64,000 bases of DNA from Thermohalobaculum sp963721105 (lineage in GTDB: Bacteria > Pseudomonadota > Alphaproteobacteria > Rhodobacterales > Rhodobacteraceae): positions 434,001 through 498,000 of the forward strand of contig CAVRHY010000004.1 in assembly GCA_963721105.1 (NCBI GenBank), read 5' to 3'. This document shows positions 9,090 to 17,371 of this stretch, in pieces. Each line of letters begins with the position of its first letter. Position 1 is the first letter of the stretch. The notes beneath the pieces are model-generated. The model saw only the letters and a program-made list of their open reading frames with translations. It searched no databases and was not told the DNA's origin. The translations under genes were made by a program, and so were the position numbers.

Positions 9090-9116
9090 AACGCCGCCCC
9101 GGGGGGCGGCGTTTTC
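9090..9116 (+). terminator. Intrinsic terminator, possibly bidirectional
   Basis: The stem ACGCCGCCCC / GGGGCGGCGT is followed by TTTTC on the plus strand, ending the PRC-barrel transcript. On the minus strand the same hairpin follows the mmsA stop and ends in TTTC, so it may serve both convergent genes. Confidence 0.75.
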
Positions 9117-9150
9117 AGTTGGTGGGGACGGAGCCAGCCTCTCCCTGCTG

Positions 9151-10653
9151 TCAGCTCATGACGGGGATCGAGAACTCCGCGCCTTCCTTGACGCCCGAGG
9201 GCCAGCGGGTCGTGACCGTCTTGGTGCGCGTGTAGAAGCGGAAGGCGTCCGGCCCGTGCTGGTTGAGGTCGCCGAAGACCGACTTCTTCCAGCCGCCGAA
9301 GGTGTGGTAGGCCAGCGGCACCGGGATCGGTACGTTGATGCCGACCATGCCGATGTTGATCCGGTCCGAGAAGTCGCGCGCCGTGTCGCCGTCGCGGGTG
9401 AAGATCGCGGCGCCGTTGCCGTACTCGTGGTCCATGGCGAGGCCGAGCGCTTCCTCATAGGTCTTTGCGCGGACGGTCGAAAGGACCGGGCCGAAAATCT
9501 CGGTCTTGTAGATGTCCATGTCCTTGGTGACGCGGTCGAACAGGCAGCCGCCGATGAAGTTGCCCTGCTCGTAGCCCTGCAGGCGGAACTCGCGGCCGTC
9601 GACGACCAGCTCGGCGCCTTCCTCGACGCCGCGGTCGATCAGGCCGCGCACGCGGGTGTAGGCCTCGCGGGTGACCAGCGGGCCGAAGTCGACGTCGTCG
9701 CCCGCCGTGTAGGGGCCGATCTTCAGGCTCTCGACGCGCGGCGCGAGCTTCTTGATCAGCCGATCCGCCGTCTCCTCGCCGACGGGCACCGCGACCGAGA
9801 CGGCCATGCAGCGCTCGCCCGCGGCGCCATAGCCGGCGCCGACCAGCGCGTCGACGGCCTGGTCCATGTCGGCGTCGGGCATGACGATCATGTGGTTCTT
9901 GGCGCCGCCGAAGCATTGCACGCGCTTGCCGGCCGCGCAGCCCCTCGCATAGACGTACTGGGCGATCGGGGTCGAGCCGACGAAGCCGATGGCGGCGACA
10001 TCCGGGTCGTCGAGCAGCGCGTCGACCGCCCCCTTGTCCCCGTTGACCACGTTCAGGATGCCTTCCGGTGCTCCCGCCTCGAGCATCAGCTCGGCCAGCA
10101 TCAGCGGCACGGAGGGGTCGCGCTCGGACGGCTTGAGGACGAAGGCGTTGCCGGCGGCGATGGCCGGGCAGAACTTCCACATCGGGATCATCGCGGGGAA
10201 GTTGAAGGGCGTGATTCCGGCGACGACCCCAAGCGGCTGGCGCATGGAGTACATGTCGATGCCGGGGCCGGCTGACTGCGTGTATTCGCCCTTCAGCAGG
10301 TGCGGCGCGCCGATGCAGAACTCGGCGACCTCGAGCCCGCGCTGCACGTCGCCCTTTGCGTCGGGCAGGGTCTTGCCGTGCTCGCGCGACAGCGCCTCGG
10401 CCAACTTGTCCATGTCGCGCTGCAGGAGCGAGACGAACTTCATCATGACGCGCGCCCGGCGCTGCGGGTTCGTCGCCGCCCAGCCGGGCTGCGCCGCCAG
10501 GCCGTTCTCGACGGCGGCGCGGACCTCGTCGGCGCTGGCGAGCGGGCATTTCGCCTGCACCTCGCCGGTTGCCGGGTTGAAGACGTCCGAGAACCGGCCG
10601 GACGTCCCCTTGACGTGCTTGCCGCCGATGAAGTGCGTCAGTTCCTGCGTCAT
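9151..10653 (-). CDS. mmsA: Methylmalonate-semialdehyde dehydrogenase (CoA-acylating)
   Basis: This 500-aa aldehyde dehydrogenase superfamily member converts methylmalonate semialdehyde (valine catabolism) or malonate semialdehyde to propionyl-CoA or acetyl-CoA. It shows ITPFNFPAMIPMWKFCPAIA, the KPSERDPSVP segment, GFVGSTPIAQYVY and the catalytic cysteine in GAAGERCMA near residue 283. MmsA-type enzymes lack the usual catalytic Glu, and the segment QCFGGAKNHMIVMPDADM fits MmsA rather than generic ALDH. Full length is typical of the family (about 500 aa). It is monocistronic, convergent with the PRC-barrel gene and divergent from the EndoU-like gene. Confidence 0.93.
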   Translation of the reverse strand: MTQELTHFIGGKHVKGTSGRFSDVFNPATGEVQAKCPLASADEVRAAVENGLAAQPGWAATNPQRRARVMMKFVSLLQRDMDKLAEALSREHGKTLPDAKGDVQRGLEVAEFCIGAPHLLKGEYTQSAGPGIDMYSMRQPLGVVAGITPFNFPAMIPMWKFCPAIAAGNAFVLKPSERDPSVPLMLAELMLEAGAPEGILNVVNGDKGAVDALLDDPDVAAIGFVGSTPIAQYVYARGCAAGKRVQCFGGAKNHMIVMPDADMDQAVDALVGAGYGAAGERCMAVSVAVPVGEETADRLIKKLAPRVESLKIGPYTAGDDVDFGPLVTREAYTRVRGLIDRGVEEGAELVVDGREFRLQGYEQGNFIGGCLFDRVTKDMDIYKTEIFGPVLSTVRAKTYEEALGLAMDHEYGNGAAIFTRDGDTARDFSDRINIGMVGINVPIPVPLAYHTFGGWKKSVFGDLNQHGPDAFRFYTRTKTVTTRWPSGVKEGAEFSIPVMS

Positions 10654-10801
10654 GGCATCCTCCCGTTAAGACCGGCCCGCGGCCGCATGGCCGCTGCATT
10701 TCCGGTTTTCGCCGGCAGGTCAAGGGCTGCCACCGGGAGGCGATTTCCCGGCGCCGGATTTATGCTAGCTTCGCGCCGCCAGGGTGGCGGGAGGAAGCGG
10801 C

Positions 10802-11533
10802 ATGGAAGACGAGGACGTCGAGGCATTCCTGAAAGGCAATCCGCCGAAGAGCGACGAGAAGCACGGCGACTACACGAAGCGCATGGTGACGGCGCTGGGC
10901 CTGCACCTGACCACGTCCGGCTCGACCGAAAAGGCGGACCGGACCCAGGTCCACACCGTTGCGGGCTATACGCATTTCGGCAAGGCGAAGACTGCGGCGG
11001 CCAAGCCGAAGGCCAAGAGCAAGAAGGACGAGCTGATCGAAAAGCGCCAGGAGGAGCAGGCGGCGCTGATGAAGAAGCCCGTCAACTTCTCGCCGAACTT
11101 CAACACGCACATGTACGCGGGAGAGAAGCATGCCAAGGGCCACAAGGGGCTGCATGCACTTTGCCTGCTTCTGGGCGTCACCGACGTGACGAAACGGCCC
11201 GCGGTTACCGGGATCACCCGGTGCGACAGCAAGAATGGCTGCTATTCCGCGGACATCAAGCTGCACGGGAACGCGGATTCGAAGCGCAGCTCGCTGTTCC
11301 CCGATAACTGGACCGACAAGGAGATCCGGCCCGTCGTCGAGGCGGCCTTCCGGTACTGGCGCGTCCACCACGTGCAGATGGTGAACGAGAAGGGGCCGTG
11401 CAAATGGGCCGGCATGGCGACGGTCAACGGTATCGAGACGAAGATCGGCGGCTATGGCGACGGCGACAAGAAGGAGGGGCTGACGCAGGCCTATCCGGCG
11501 ATCAACGGCGCCTGGATCGAGGAGACCGTCTGA
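10802..11533 (+). CDS. Stand-alone bacterial EndoU-like ribonuclease domain protein
   Basis: The product is 243 aa; the start at 10802 follows GGGAGGAAG. The N-terminal ~95 residues are lysine rich and charged, with no signal peptide. The C-terminal half (about 105-240) follows the bacterial EndoU pattern: a His-rich lead HKGLHALC (His114, His118), NGCYSADIKL, a basic-Ser pair before an FPDNW segment (KRSSLFPDNWTDKEI, Lys161), WAGMATVNGIETKIGGY, and a closing LTQAYP like the EndoU 'xTAYP' end. EndoU domains are RNA-cleaving and occur as toxin tips, but this is not attached to a secretion or polymorphic-toxin scaffold. No obvious immunity gene is recognisable beside it. The family call is from motif layout only. 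Confidence 0.6.
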   Translation: MEDEDVEAFLKGNPPKSDEKHGDYTKRMVTALGLHLTTSGSTEKADRTQVHTVAGYTHFGKAKTAAAKPKAKSKKDELIEKRQEEQAALMKKPVNFSPNFNTHMYAGEKHAKGHKGLHALCLLLGVTDVTKRPAVTGITRCDSKNGCYSADIKLHGNADSKRSSLFPDNWTDKEIRPVVEAAFRYWRVHHVQMVNEKGPCKWAGMATVNGIETKIGGYGDGDKKEGLTQAYPAINGAWIEETV

Positions 11534-11561
11534 CCGGCCGCGCCCGCGGCGGGGGCGCCCG

Positions 11562-12356
11562 TCAGTGCACGGTCATGTTGACGTAGCGGCTGCGGTCGAG
11601 GCCCAGCCCGCCGCACTCGGCGTCGATCTGGCCGCAGAGCATCTGCCAGACGTCCTCGCGCGACCACGGCTTCTTGCAGGACGCGGCGCCGCGATAGAAG
11701 TCGAGATAGCAGTCGCAGCAGGCGGCGATGCCGAGATTTCCCTTGGCAACGTGGGACTTGCGGTAGGCGTCCATCAGCGTGGCGCAGGTCTCGAGATAGG
11801 TCCGCAAGGTCGCCGCCGTCAGCACCGGCGAGCCGTCGAGGAAGGCCAGCGCCAGCTTGCCGTGCGCCTGGTCGACGATGCGGTCGGGCCCGATGTTGAT
11901 TCGCTGGGGCAGCTGGCGGGTGGCGCCGGCCATCACCTCGAGCATCTCGCGGAGCTTGAACGCCGTATCGTCAACGCCCGGCCTGGCGAAGGCGTTGGCC
12001 TTGGCGAGGAAGCCGGCGGCGATGCCGAGGTTGCAGTAGTGCGCGGCGTCCGACCGGCCGCAGGCGGTCGACGGCTGGTCGACGACCGAGGCGTCCTTGT
12101 CGAGGAAGTCGTAATAGGCGTCGTCGCCCGAGCGCAGGCCCGTCGCGATCTGGTGCGTCGCCTTGGCGCTGACGCCGTCGGCATGGCCCAGCGTCTGGCC
12201 GTGCAGGTCCCGCAGGCGGTCGGTCAACCCCTTGTAGCAGAACAGGAAAAGGAAGAAGTAGCGGGCCCGCTGGGCAGCGTGCATGCGGAGCGCGTCGCCA
12301 AGCCGGCCCGCGAGTATGGCGAGCGCCGGGTTGGTCTCGGTGTGGATGCGGCCCAT
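11562..12356 (-). CDS. Conserved hypothetical protein, about 264 aa
   Basis: The start is set at 12356 (MGRIHTETNPALAIL) because GAGGGAC lies about 10 bases upstream on the minus strand. The longer frame upstream of it is proline/arginine-rich, shadow-like sequence. The protein is largely helical, with an aromatic run RYFFLFLFCYKG near residue 30 and a cysteine-rich C-terminal half (NLGIAACCDCYLDFY, SCKKPWSREDVWQMLCGQ). I recognise no family. It is convergent with the EndoU-like gene, whose stop is only about 29 bases away, so the two could be functionally linked (for example as toxin and partner). That is speculation from proximity. Confidence 0.55.
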   Translation of the reverse strand: MGRIHTETNPALAILAGRLGDALRMHAAQRARYFFLFLFCYKGLTDRLRDLHGQTLGHADGVSAKATHQIATGLRSGDDAYYDFLDKDASVVDQPSTACGRSDAAHYCNLGIAAGFLAKANAFARPGVDDTAFKLREMLEVMAGATRQLPQRINIGPDRIVDQAHGKLALAFLDGSPVLTAATLRTYLETCATLMDAYRKSHVAKGNLGIAACCDCYLDFYRGAASCKKPWSREDVWQMLCGQIDAECGGLGLDRSRYVNMTVH

Positions 12357-12646
12357 GAAATTGTCCCTCGGGAAATCGGAGGTGGGGCGGCCGGCAATAT
12401 CGGCCGCCGCCGACACTGTGCCACCGTTGCCCGGGCGGTGGAAGATGCAACCGCCGGGGCGGATCCCGGCCGGGCGGACGCGGGGTCCCGGCAAGGGGAG
12501 ACAGGTGGAGAAGCGCGGGCTTCCGCGGCGTGGAGACGCGTGGAGAAAGGTTCGGAAACGCGCGGGCGCACGGGTGAAGGAAAGTGAAGGGTACTTGTCG
12601 TTAATCAGATCCCGAGGGGGGATTCGGGACGAACGGGCGAGGGGGG
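12357..12646. other. Intergenic region, no gene seen
   Basis: About 290 bases lie between the start of the hypothetical gene and the end of the DUF853 ATPase gene. Frames are open by GC bias only, and I see no coding signal or repeat. It must hold the promoter for the hypothetical gene at its left end. Confidence 0.3.
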
Positions 12647-12666
12647 AAACGGGCGCGGCAGCGCCC
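12647..12666 (-). terminator. Weak intrinsic terminator of the DUF853 ATPase gene
   Basis: On the minus strand, just after the TAG stop, GGGCGC-TGCC-GCGCCC forms a short stem followed by GTTTCCCC. The T run is short, so efficiency is doubtful. Confidence 0.4.
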
Positions 12667-12669
12667 GCC

Positions 12670-14301
12670 CTACCGGAACAGCCCCTTGAGCAGCGAGCGG
12701 ACGACCGAGCGGCCGATCTGCGAGCCGGCGGCGCGGGCGGCGGACTTGGCGGCGGCCTCCCAGGCGGTGTCGCCGCGGCGCGCCGCGGGGCGCGGGCGCT
12801 CGGCACGGGTGCCGTGGCTGCGGGGGGCGTCCTCCGGGTCGTCCCGGTCCCGGCTGTAGCGGCCGCCATAGCGGCGGGCGGCGCCGAGTTCCTCGGCGTC
12901 GACCTCGGGATCGGCCTCGACCTTGCGGGCGGCGCGGGCGGCGAGCATCTCGTAGGCGCTCTCGCGATCGACCGTCTTGTCGTAGAGGCCGGCGACGGGC
13001 GACTGCTGGATGGCGCGCGTGCGGGTCGCCGGGTCGCAGGGGCCGAGGCGCGAGGCGGGTGGGCGGATCAGCGTGCGCTCGACCATGCCCGGCGCGCCCT
13101 TGTCGCCCAGCATAGAGACGAGCGCCTCGCCGGTGCCGAGGTCGGTGATCGCCGCGGAGGTGTCGAAGTCGGGGTTGGCGCGGAAGCTTTCGGCGGCCGC
13201 GCGCACCGCCTTCTGGTCGCGCGGCGTGTAGGCGCGGAGCGCGTGCTGGACGCGGTTGCCGAGCTGGCCCAGCACGTCCTCGGGGACATCGTCCGGGTTC
13301 TGGCTGATGAAGTAGACGCCGACGCCCTTGGAGCGGATCAGGCGCGCGACCTGCTCGACCTTGTCGACCAGCGCCTTCGGCGCGTCCTCGAACAGGAGAT
13401 GCGCCTCGTCGAAGAAGAAGACGAATTTCGGCCGGTCCGGATCGCCGACCTCGGGCATCGTCTCGAAGAGCTCGGACAGTAGCCACAGCAGGAAGGTCGC
13501 GTAGAGCCGCGGCGACTGCATCAGCCGGTCGGCGGCCAGGATGTTGACCTGCCCGCGCCCGCCCGGGGCGCGCATCATGTCGGAAAGCTCCAGCGCCGGC
13601 TCGCCGAAGAAGGCGTCGCCGCCCTGGTTTTCCAGCACAAGCAGGCGGCGCTGGATGGCGCCGACGCTGGCCGCTGCGACGTTGCCGTATTTCAGCGACA
13701 GTTCGGTGGCGCGCTCGCCGACATGGGCGAGCATGGCGCGCAGGTCCTTGAGGTCGAGGAGCGCGAGGCCGTCGTCGGTGGCGGTGCGGAAGACGATGTT
13801 GAGCACGCCTTCCTGCGTCTCGTTCAGCTCGAGCAGGCGCGACAGCAGGAGCGGCCCCATCTCGGTGACGGTCGTGCGGATCGGGTGGCCCTGCTCGCCG
13901 AACATGTCCCAGAAGGCGGTGGGGAAGGCGCTGTAGCCGTAGTCGTCGAGGCCGATCTCGGCGGCGCGGGCGAGCAGCTTTTCGTGCAACGGATGGGCCG
14001 GCGAGCCGGGTTCCGCCATGCCGGAGAGGTCGCCCTTGACGTCGGCCATGAAGACCGGGACGCCGGCGTCCGAGAAGCCCTCGGCCAGGATCTGCAGGGT
14101 TACCGTCTTGCCGGTGCCGGTGGCGCCGGCGATCAGCCCGTGCCGGTTGCCGTAGCGCAGCAGCAGCCGCTGGCGCCGCGCGCGGTCGGGCCCGCCGCCG
14201 CCGACGAAGATGGCCCCTTGCTGCGCCCCGTCCTGGGCCCTGTGCTGCGCCCCGTGCTGCGCCACGTCCTGCGCCCCGTTGCTGGAGCCGTCCTGCGTCA
14301 T
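12670..14301 (-). CDS. HerA-like ATPase, DUF853/YjgR family
   Basis: The protein is 543 aa with Walker A GLIAGATGTGKTVTLQ near residue 55 and Walker B FVFFFDEAHLLF near residue 289. Further motifs are MADVKGDLSGMA and the sensor-like VYFISQNPDDVPEDVLGQLGN. These define the DUF853 group of FtsK/HerA P-loop ATPases, which are widespread and of unclear cellular role; DNA-associated hexameric motor activity is inferred from relatives. The C-terminus from about residue 450 is Arg/Asp-rich and disordered, ending with a basic amphipathic segment SQIGRSVVRSLLKGLFR. The N-terminus has a four-residue repeat encoded by a 12-bp tandem repeat. Confidence 0.85.
   Translation of the reverse strand: MTQDGSSNGAQDVAQHGAQHRAQDGAQQGAIFVGGGGPDRARRQRLLLRYGNRHGLIAGATGTGKTVTLQILAEGFSDAGVPVFMADVKGDLSGMAEPGSPAHPLHEKLLARAAEIGLDDYGYSAFPTAFWDMFGEQGHPIRTTVTEMGPLLLSRLLELNETQEGVLNIVFRTATDDGLALLDLKDLRAMLAHVGERATELSLKYGNVAAASVGAIQRRLLVLENQGGDAFFGEPALELSDMMRAPGGRGQVNILAADRLMQSPRLYATFLLWLLSELFETMPEVGDPDRPKFVFFFDEAHLLFEDAPKALVDKVEQVARLIRSKGVGVYFISQNPDDVPEDVLGQLGNRVQHALRAYTPRDQKAVRAAAESFRANPDFDTSAAITDLGTGEALVSMLGDKGAPGMVERTLIRPPASRLGPCDPATRTRAIQQSPVAGLYDKTVDRESAYEMLAARAARKVEADPEVDAEELGAARRYGGRYSRDRDDPEDAPRSHGTRAERPRPAARRGDTAWEAAAKSAARAAGSQIGRSVVRSLLKGLFR
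14221..14280 (-). repeat. 12-bp tandem repeat, five copies, in the 5' end of the DUF853 gene
   Basis: Five consecutive 12-base units close to CTGCGCCCCGTC cover 14221-14280. They encode a Gln-Ala-rich four-residue repeat (variants of GAQH/GAQD) at residues about 8-27 of the ATPase, before its conserved core. The units keep frame, so copy-number change would alter only the disordered N-terminal tail. Confidence 0.8.
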
Positions 14302-14345
14302 GACCGTTCTCTCTGCGGCTGCCCGAATTTCGCCATTACGTCTTG

Positions 14346-14396
14346 TTAACTGTCTTGCATGTAGAGTGAAGCCTTGATGGACGGTGTTGCGGACAT
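14346..14396 (-). CDS. Possible 16-residue ORF upstream of the DUF853 gene
   Basis: On the minus strand GGGAGGAG is followed after 10 bases by ATG and the short frame MSATPSIKASLYMQDS, ending in TAA 44 bases before the DUF853 start. It could be a leader peptide. The same bases on the plus strand read CTCCTCCC followed by a terminator, so this may instead be part of a small RNA. I rate coding as uncertain. Confidence 0.25.
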   Translation of the reverse strand: MSATPSIKASLYMQDS

Positions 14397-14420
14397 CGTT
14401 TCATCTCCTCCCTGTTAACT

Positions 14421-14447
14421 GGCCGCGCCTTCGGGCGCGGTCTTTTC
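14421..14447 (+). terminator. Orphan plus-strand intrinsic terminator
   Basis: The stem CCGCGCC / GGCGCGG with a short TTCG-like loop is followed by TCTTTTC on the plus strand. No plus-strand gene precedes it, since the neighbouring DUF853 gene reads leftward. An unannotated short transcript ending here is therefore implied. A CTCCTCCC motif lies just upstream at 14405-14412. Confidence 0.5.
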
Positions 14448-14772
14448 TGCTGGCTGGGTTGTGGGGCGCAGAATCCCGTTGACGCGGGGGCTGGTCTCGG
14501 TAAGGTGTCCCCACGAATTGGCCAGCCAGTTCGACAGGGAGAGAAAGTCGAAGCGTACGCTTCCCGCAGGGGTGCCGTCAGGCGCCCCTGAAGCTTTTTT
14601 GGCGCTGTCATGCCGGGGACGTGGCCGGGCCAGCTTTGGGGCTGGCTGCGGCGGCTCCGGGCCAATTCCGGACCTCACGCGCGATCGTGAGCGGCGCTTG
14701 ATTTCGCCTGCCCGACGCGGCATAGGCTGGCCCTCCGCGCGTTCCCCCCGATGGTTGAGCAGGAAATCCGAA

Positions 14773-15336
14773 ATGAAACTGTCCCTTTCCCGCGCCGCCA
14801 TGGCGCTGTGCGTCGCCGGCCTGGGCCTCGCCGGCCCGGCGGCCGCCCAGCAGACCCAGCCCACACCGCAGGCGCAGCCGGAAAGGGTGCTGAAGGCGAC
14901 GCATGGCGCGTGGGAGGTCCAGTGCCTGAAGGACACCGACACCTGCGTCATGCAGCAGGTCGGCAAGACCGCGGACGGCAAGCGGGCCCTGCTGGTGCTG
15001 ATCGAGCGCCTGGCCGGCGTCACCGCCGAGGGCAAGTCGGTCCCGGCGGCGATCACCGTCCACACGCCGCTGGGCGTGCTGATCCCCTACGAGGTCCGCG
15101 TCAAGGTCGACCAGGGCGAGGTGCACCCGGTGCCGCTGATGCGCTGCCTGGCCGACAGCTGCATGGCGCGCGCGCCGCTGCAGGAAAAGGACGTCCAGAT
15201 GTTCAAGAAGGGCACGACCGCCAAGTTCGGATTCTTCCTGACCGACGAGGTGCTGGCCGATATCTCGCTGAACGGCTTCACCGCGGCCTTCGACTCGCTC
15301 AAGCCCGTGCAGGTGCCGGCCGGGGCGAAGAACTGA
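14773..15336 (+). CDS. Exported invasion-associated locus B (IalB) family protein
   Basis: The product is 187 aa. The start at 14773 gives a textbook signal peptide MKLSLSRAAMALCVAGLG with AAAQQ as the likely cleavage zone. The mature part contains HGAWEVQCLKDTDTCVMQQV, two cysteine pairs (also MRCLADSCMARAPL), VHTPLGVLIPYEVRVKVD and FFLTDEVLADISLNGF. This is the IalB family layout, common in alphaproteobacteria as periplasmic or cell-envelope proteins. The name comes from Bartonella invasion; in free-living relatives the role is unknown. The upstream region 14448-14772 carries no other gene that I can support. Confidence 0.85.
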   Translation: MKLSLSRAAMALCVAGLGLAGPAAAQQTQPTPQAQPERVLKATHGAWEVQCLKDTDTCVMQQVGKTADGKRALLVLIERLAGVTAEGKSVPAAITVHTPLGVLIPYEVRVKVDQGEVHPVPLMRCLADSCMARAPLQEKDVQMFKKGTTAKFGFFLTDEVLADISLNGFTAAFDSLKPVQVPAGAKN

Positions 15337-15483
15337 GCCACTCGGCGCCGAGGCCCGCCATTGCCCCCGGCGCGCGGTCGTTGCCTCGTGCCGCCAGACG
15401 CGCCCCGCCCCCGAGGGGCTTGGCTCTTTCGATCGCCTGCGGCTAGGATCGCCCGCGGACACGGAGCGGGACGGAGCAGGCCG

Positions 15484-16668
15484 ATGAAGGCGCTGATCGC
15501 AGGCGGCGGCATCGCCGGCATCGCGGCGGCGCTGGGCTTTGCCCGCGCCGGCTGGGAAATCGAGCTCTTCGAACAGTCGCAGGCGCTGGGCGAGGTCGGC
15601 GCCGGCCTGCAGCTCAGTCCCAATGCCTGCCGGGTGCTGGACCGGCTCGACGTCCTGCCCGACATTCGCGCCCGCGCCAGCACGCCCGAGGCAGCCGAGC
15701 TGCGCGACGGGTTGAGCGGCGTCACCGTCTACCGCGCCGAGCTGGGAGCCGCCGCCGAGGCGCGCTGGGGCGCGCCTTACCTGCACATCCATCGCGCCGA
15801 CCTGCTGGATGTCCTGGCCGGTGCCGCCGCCAAGGCGGGGGTGGCGCTGCGACTGGGCCAGGCGGCGACGGGCGCCGTCTCGCGCAGCGACAACGCGGCG
15901 CTGCACCTCGAGGGCGGCGGCGTCGCAGAGGGCGACGTGGTCGTTGGCGCCGACGGCATCCGGTCGCGCCTGCGCGGCGTGGTCGGCCCGGTCGAGACGC
16001 CGCGCTACACCGGCCAGGTCGCCTGGCGCGGGCTGATTCCGGTCGATGCGCTGCCGCCCGGCTCGGTGCCGCCGACGGCGACTGTCTGGCTGGGGGGCGG
16101 GCGGCACCTGGTGACCTACAGGGTACGCGGCGGGGCGCTGGTCAACTTCGTCGCCGTGCTGGAACGCGAGGAGTGGGCCGAGGAGGGGTGGAGCCTGCCC
16201 GGCGACCCCGACGAGTTGCGCGCCGCCTTTGCCGGCTGGGCGCAACCGGTGCCGATCCTGCTGGAGGCGGTCTCGGAGTGCTTCCTGTGGGGGTTGTTCG
16301 ACCGGCCCGAGCAGGTGCGCTGGGTCCGTGACCGGCTGGCGCTGATCGGTGACGCCGCGCATCCGATGCTGCCCTTCCTGGCGCAGGGCGCGGCCATGGC
16401 GATCGAGGACGGCGCAGCGCTGGTCCGCCACCTCGGGCGCGCGGCGAGCGTGCCGGCGGCGCTCGACGCGTTCGAGGAGGAACGGTGGCCGCGCGTCGTC
16501 CGCGTGCTCGAGCGGAGCCGCGCCAACGGGCGGCTGTTCCACCGCCCGCCCGGGCTGGCGCGCAGCATGACGCGCGGCATCATGAGCGTCTTCGGCCGCA
16601 GCACGCCGCAGCTGGCGGTCTCGCAGCTCGACTGGCTCTACGGCCACGACGCGACCACCGGGGCCTGA
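15484..16668 (+). CDS. FAD-dependent aromatic-ring monooxygenase (salicylate hydroxylase-like)
   Basis: The protein has 394 aa, starting MKALIAGGGIAGIAAALGFA, the GxGxxG FAD-binding motif. A DG motif (VVVGADGIRSRLR, residues about 155-167) and the GD motif LIGDAAHPMLPFLAQGAAMA (about 286-305) complete the group A flavoprotein hydroxylase signature (UbiH/salicylate hydroxylase class). Such enzymes use NAD(P)H and O2 to hydroxylate aromatic substrates. No neighbouring aromatic catabolic genes identify the substrate. The start at 15484 is favoured because the dinucleotide-binding strand must be N-terminal; the frame upstream is low-complexity. Confidence 0.88.
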   Translation: MKALIAGGGIAGIAAALGFARAGWEIELFEQSQALGEVGAGLQLSPNACRVLDRLDVLPDIRARASTPEAAELRDGLSGVTVYRAELGAAAEARWGAPYLHIHRADLLDVLAGAAAKAGVALRLGQAATGAVSRSDNAALHLEGGGVAEGDVVVGADGIRSRLRGVVGPVETPRYTGQVAWRGLIPVDALPPGSVPPTATVWLGGGRHLVTYRVRGGALVNFVAVLEREEWAEEGWSLPGDPDELRAAFAGWAQPVPILLEAVSECFLWGLFDRPEQVRWVRDRLALIGDAAHPMLPFLAQGAAMAIEDGAALVRHLGRAASVPAALDAFEEERWPRVVRVLERSRANGRLFHRPPGLARSMTRGIMSVFGRSTPQLAVSQLDWLYGHDATTGA

Positions 16669-16689
16669 GCCGCCGGCACGCCGGATCGC

Positions 16690-17115
16690 CACGGATGTCG
16701 GGATCGCCGGCGGCCTGCGCTTCCCAGGCGTGGCGATGTCGACCTCGTCCGCCCGCTGCCCGACGGTGACATCGGGATGGGAAGTCGACCGCGGCGATGG
16801 AGCCCCGCAGCACCCTGGGACCGTATCGACCTCGTGGTTGCCGACCGTCCTCGCGGTGTCGTCGCGCCGGGTCATCACCTCCGCGGCGTCCTTGCCCTTC
16901 TGATCGTCGTGGACCAGCGAGCCCTGGAACAGGCCGCCGACGACGAGGATCGAGTTTGTTCGTCTTCGACTGCCGTTCGCGGATGGCAGTAGCCAGCCAC
17001 GCGGAACCGCCACGCACTTGCCCGCGGCGTCGTCCTTGGCCGAGCAGGTGCTGTCTTGCCTGCTGATCGGCTCAAGCCGATTGTGGCGGTCGTTTGTGTG
17101 CAGGATCGCTGGCAT
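16690..17115 (-). pseudogene. Decayed 5'-nucleotidase/metallophosphatase (UshA-like) remnant
   Basis: Reading the minus strand from about 17115 gives MPAILHTNDRHNRLEPI, then DSTCSAKDDAAGKC, TNSILVVGGLFQGSLVHDDQ, GKDAAEVM and VGNHEVD. This follows the N-terminal half of bacterial 5'-nucleotidase/SoxB-like metallophosphatases (HTND-H, GG-QFQGS, GNHEFD). Metal-binding motifs are already altered (HTNDRHN for HTNDxHS, VGGL for xGGD), internal segments are missing, and no start or C-terminal nucleotidase domain is recognisable. Homology fades before 16690. The surrounding 16669-17371 contains no intact gene, so this is best read as a degenerating pseudogene. Confidence 0.65.
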
Positions 17116-17371
17116 CTCGGCCTTGGCGGCGGGCGAAGGCGGTGGACGTCGCATGGTCGGGATCAACGGGAATCGCGGGGCACGGGTGCCCGCGTGCGGC
17201 GAGTTTACGCGATGGCAGGCTGTCGCCAAGGCGGGGGGATGGGGCGGTAGGGCCGACGTCGCAGGCACCGCCTGGGCAGGGTGCGGACACGCACACTGTC
17301 GCTTCGTCCGGGCCGTATGGTGGGCCAGGGGCCCACCCTACGGCTGGGCGCGGTCAGGGGCATGGCGACCC

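Noticed and set aside
14608..17268. 886-codon open frame on the minus strand
   Set aside because: Most of it is antisense to the IalB-like and monooxygenase genes and is open only through GC bias; only the 5' portion has real homology, as a 5'-nucleotidase relic.
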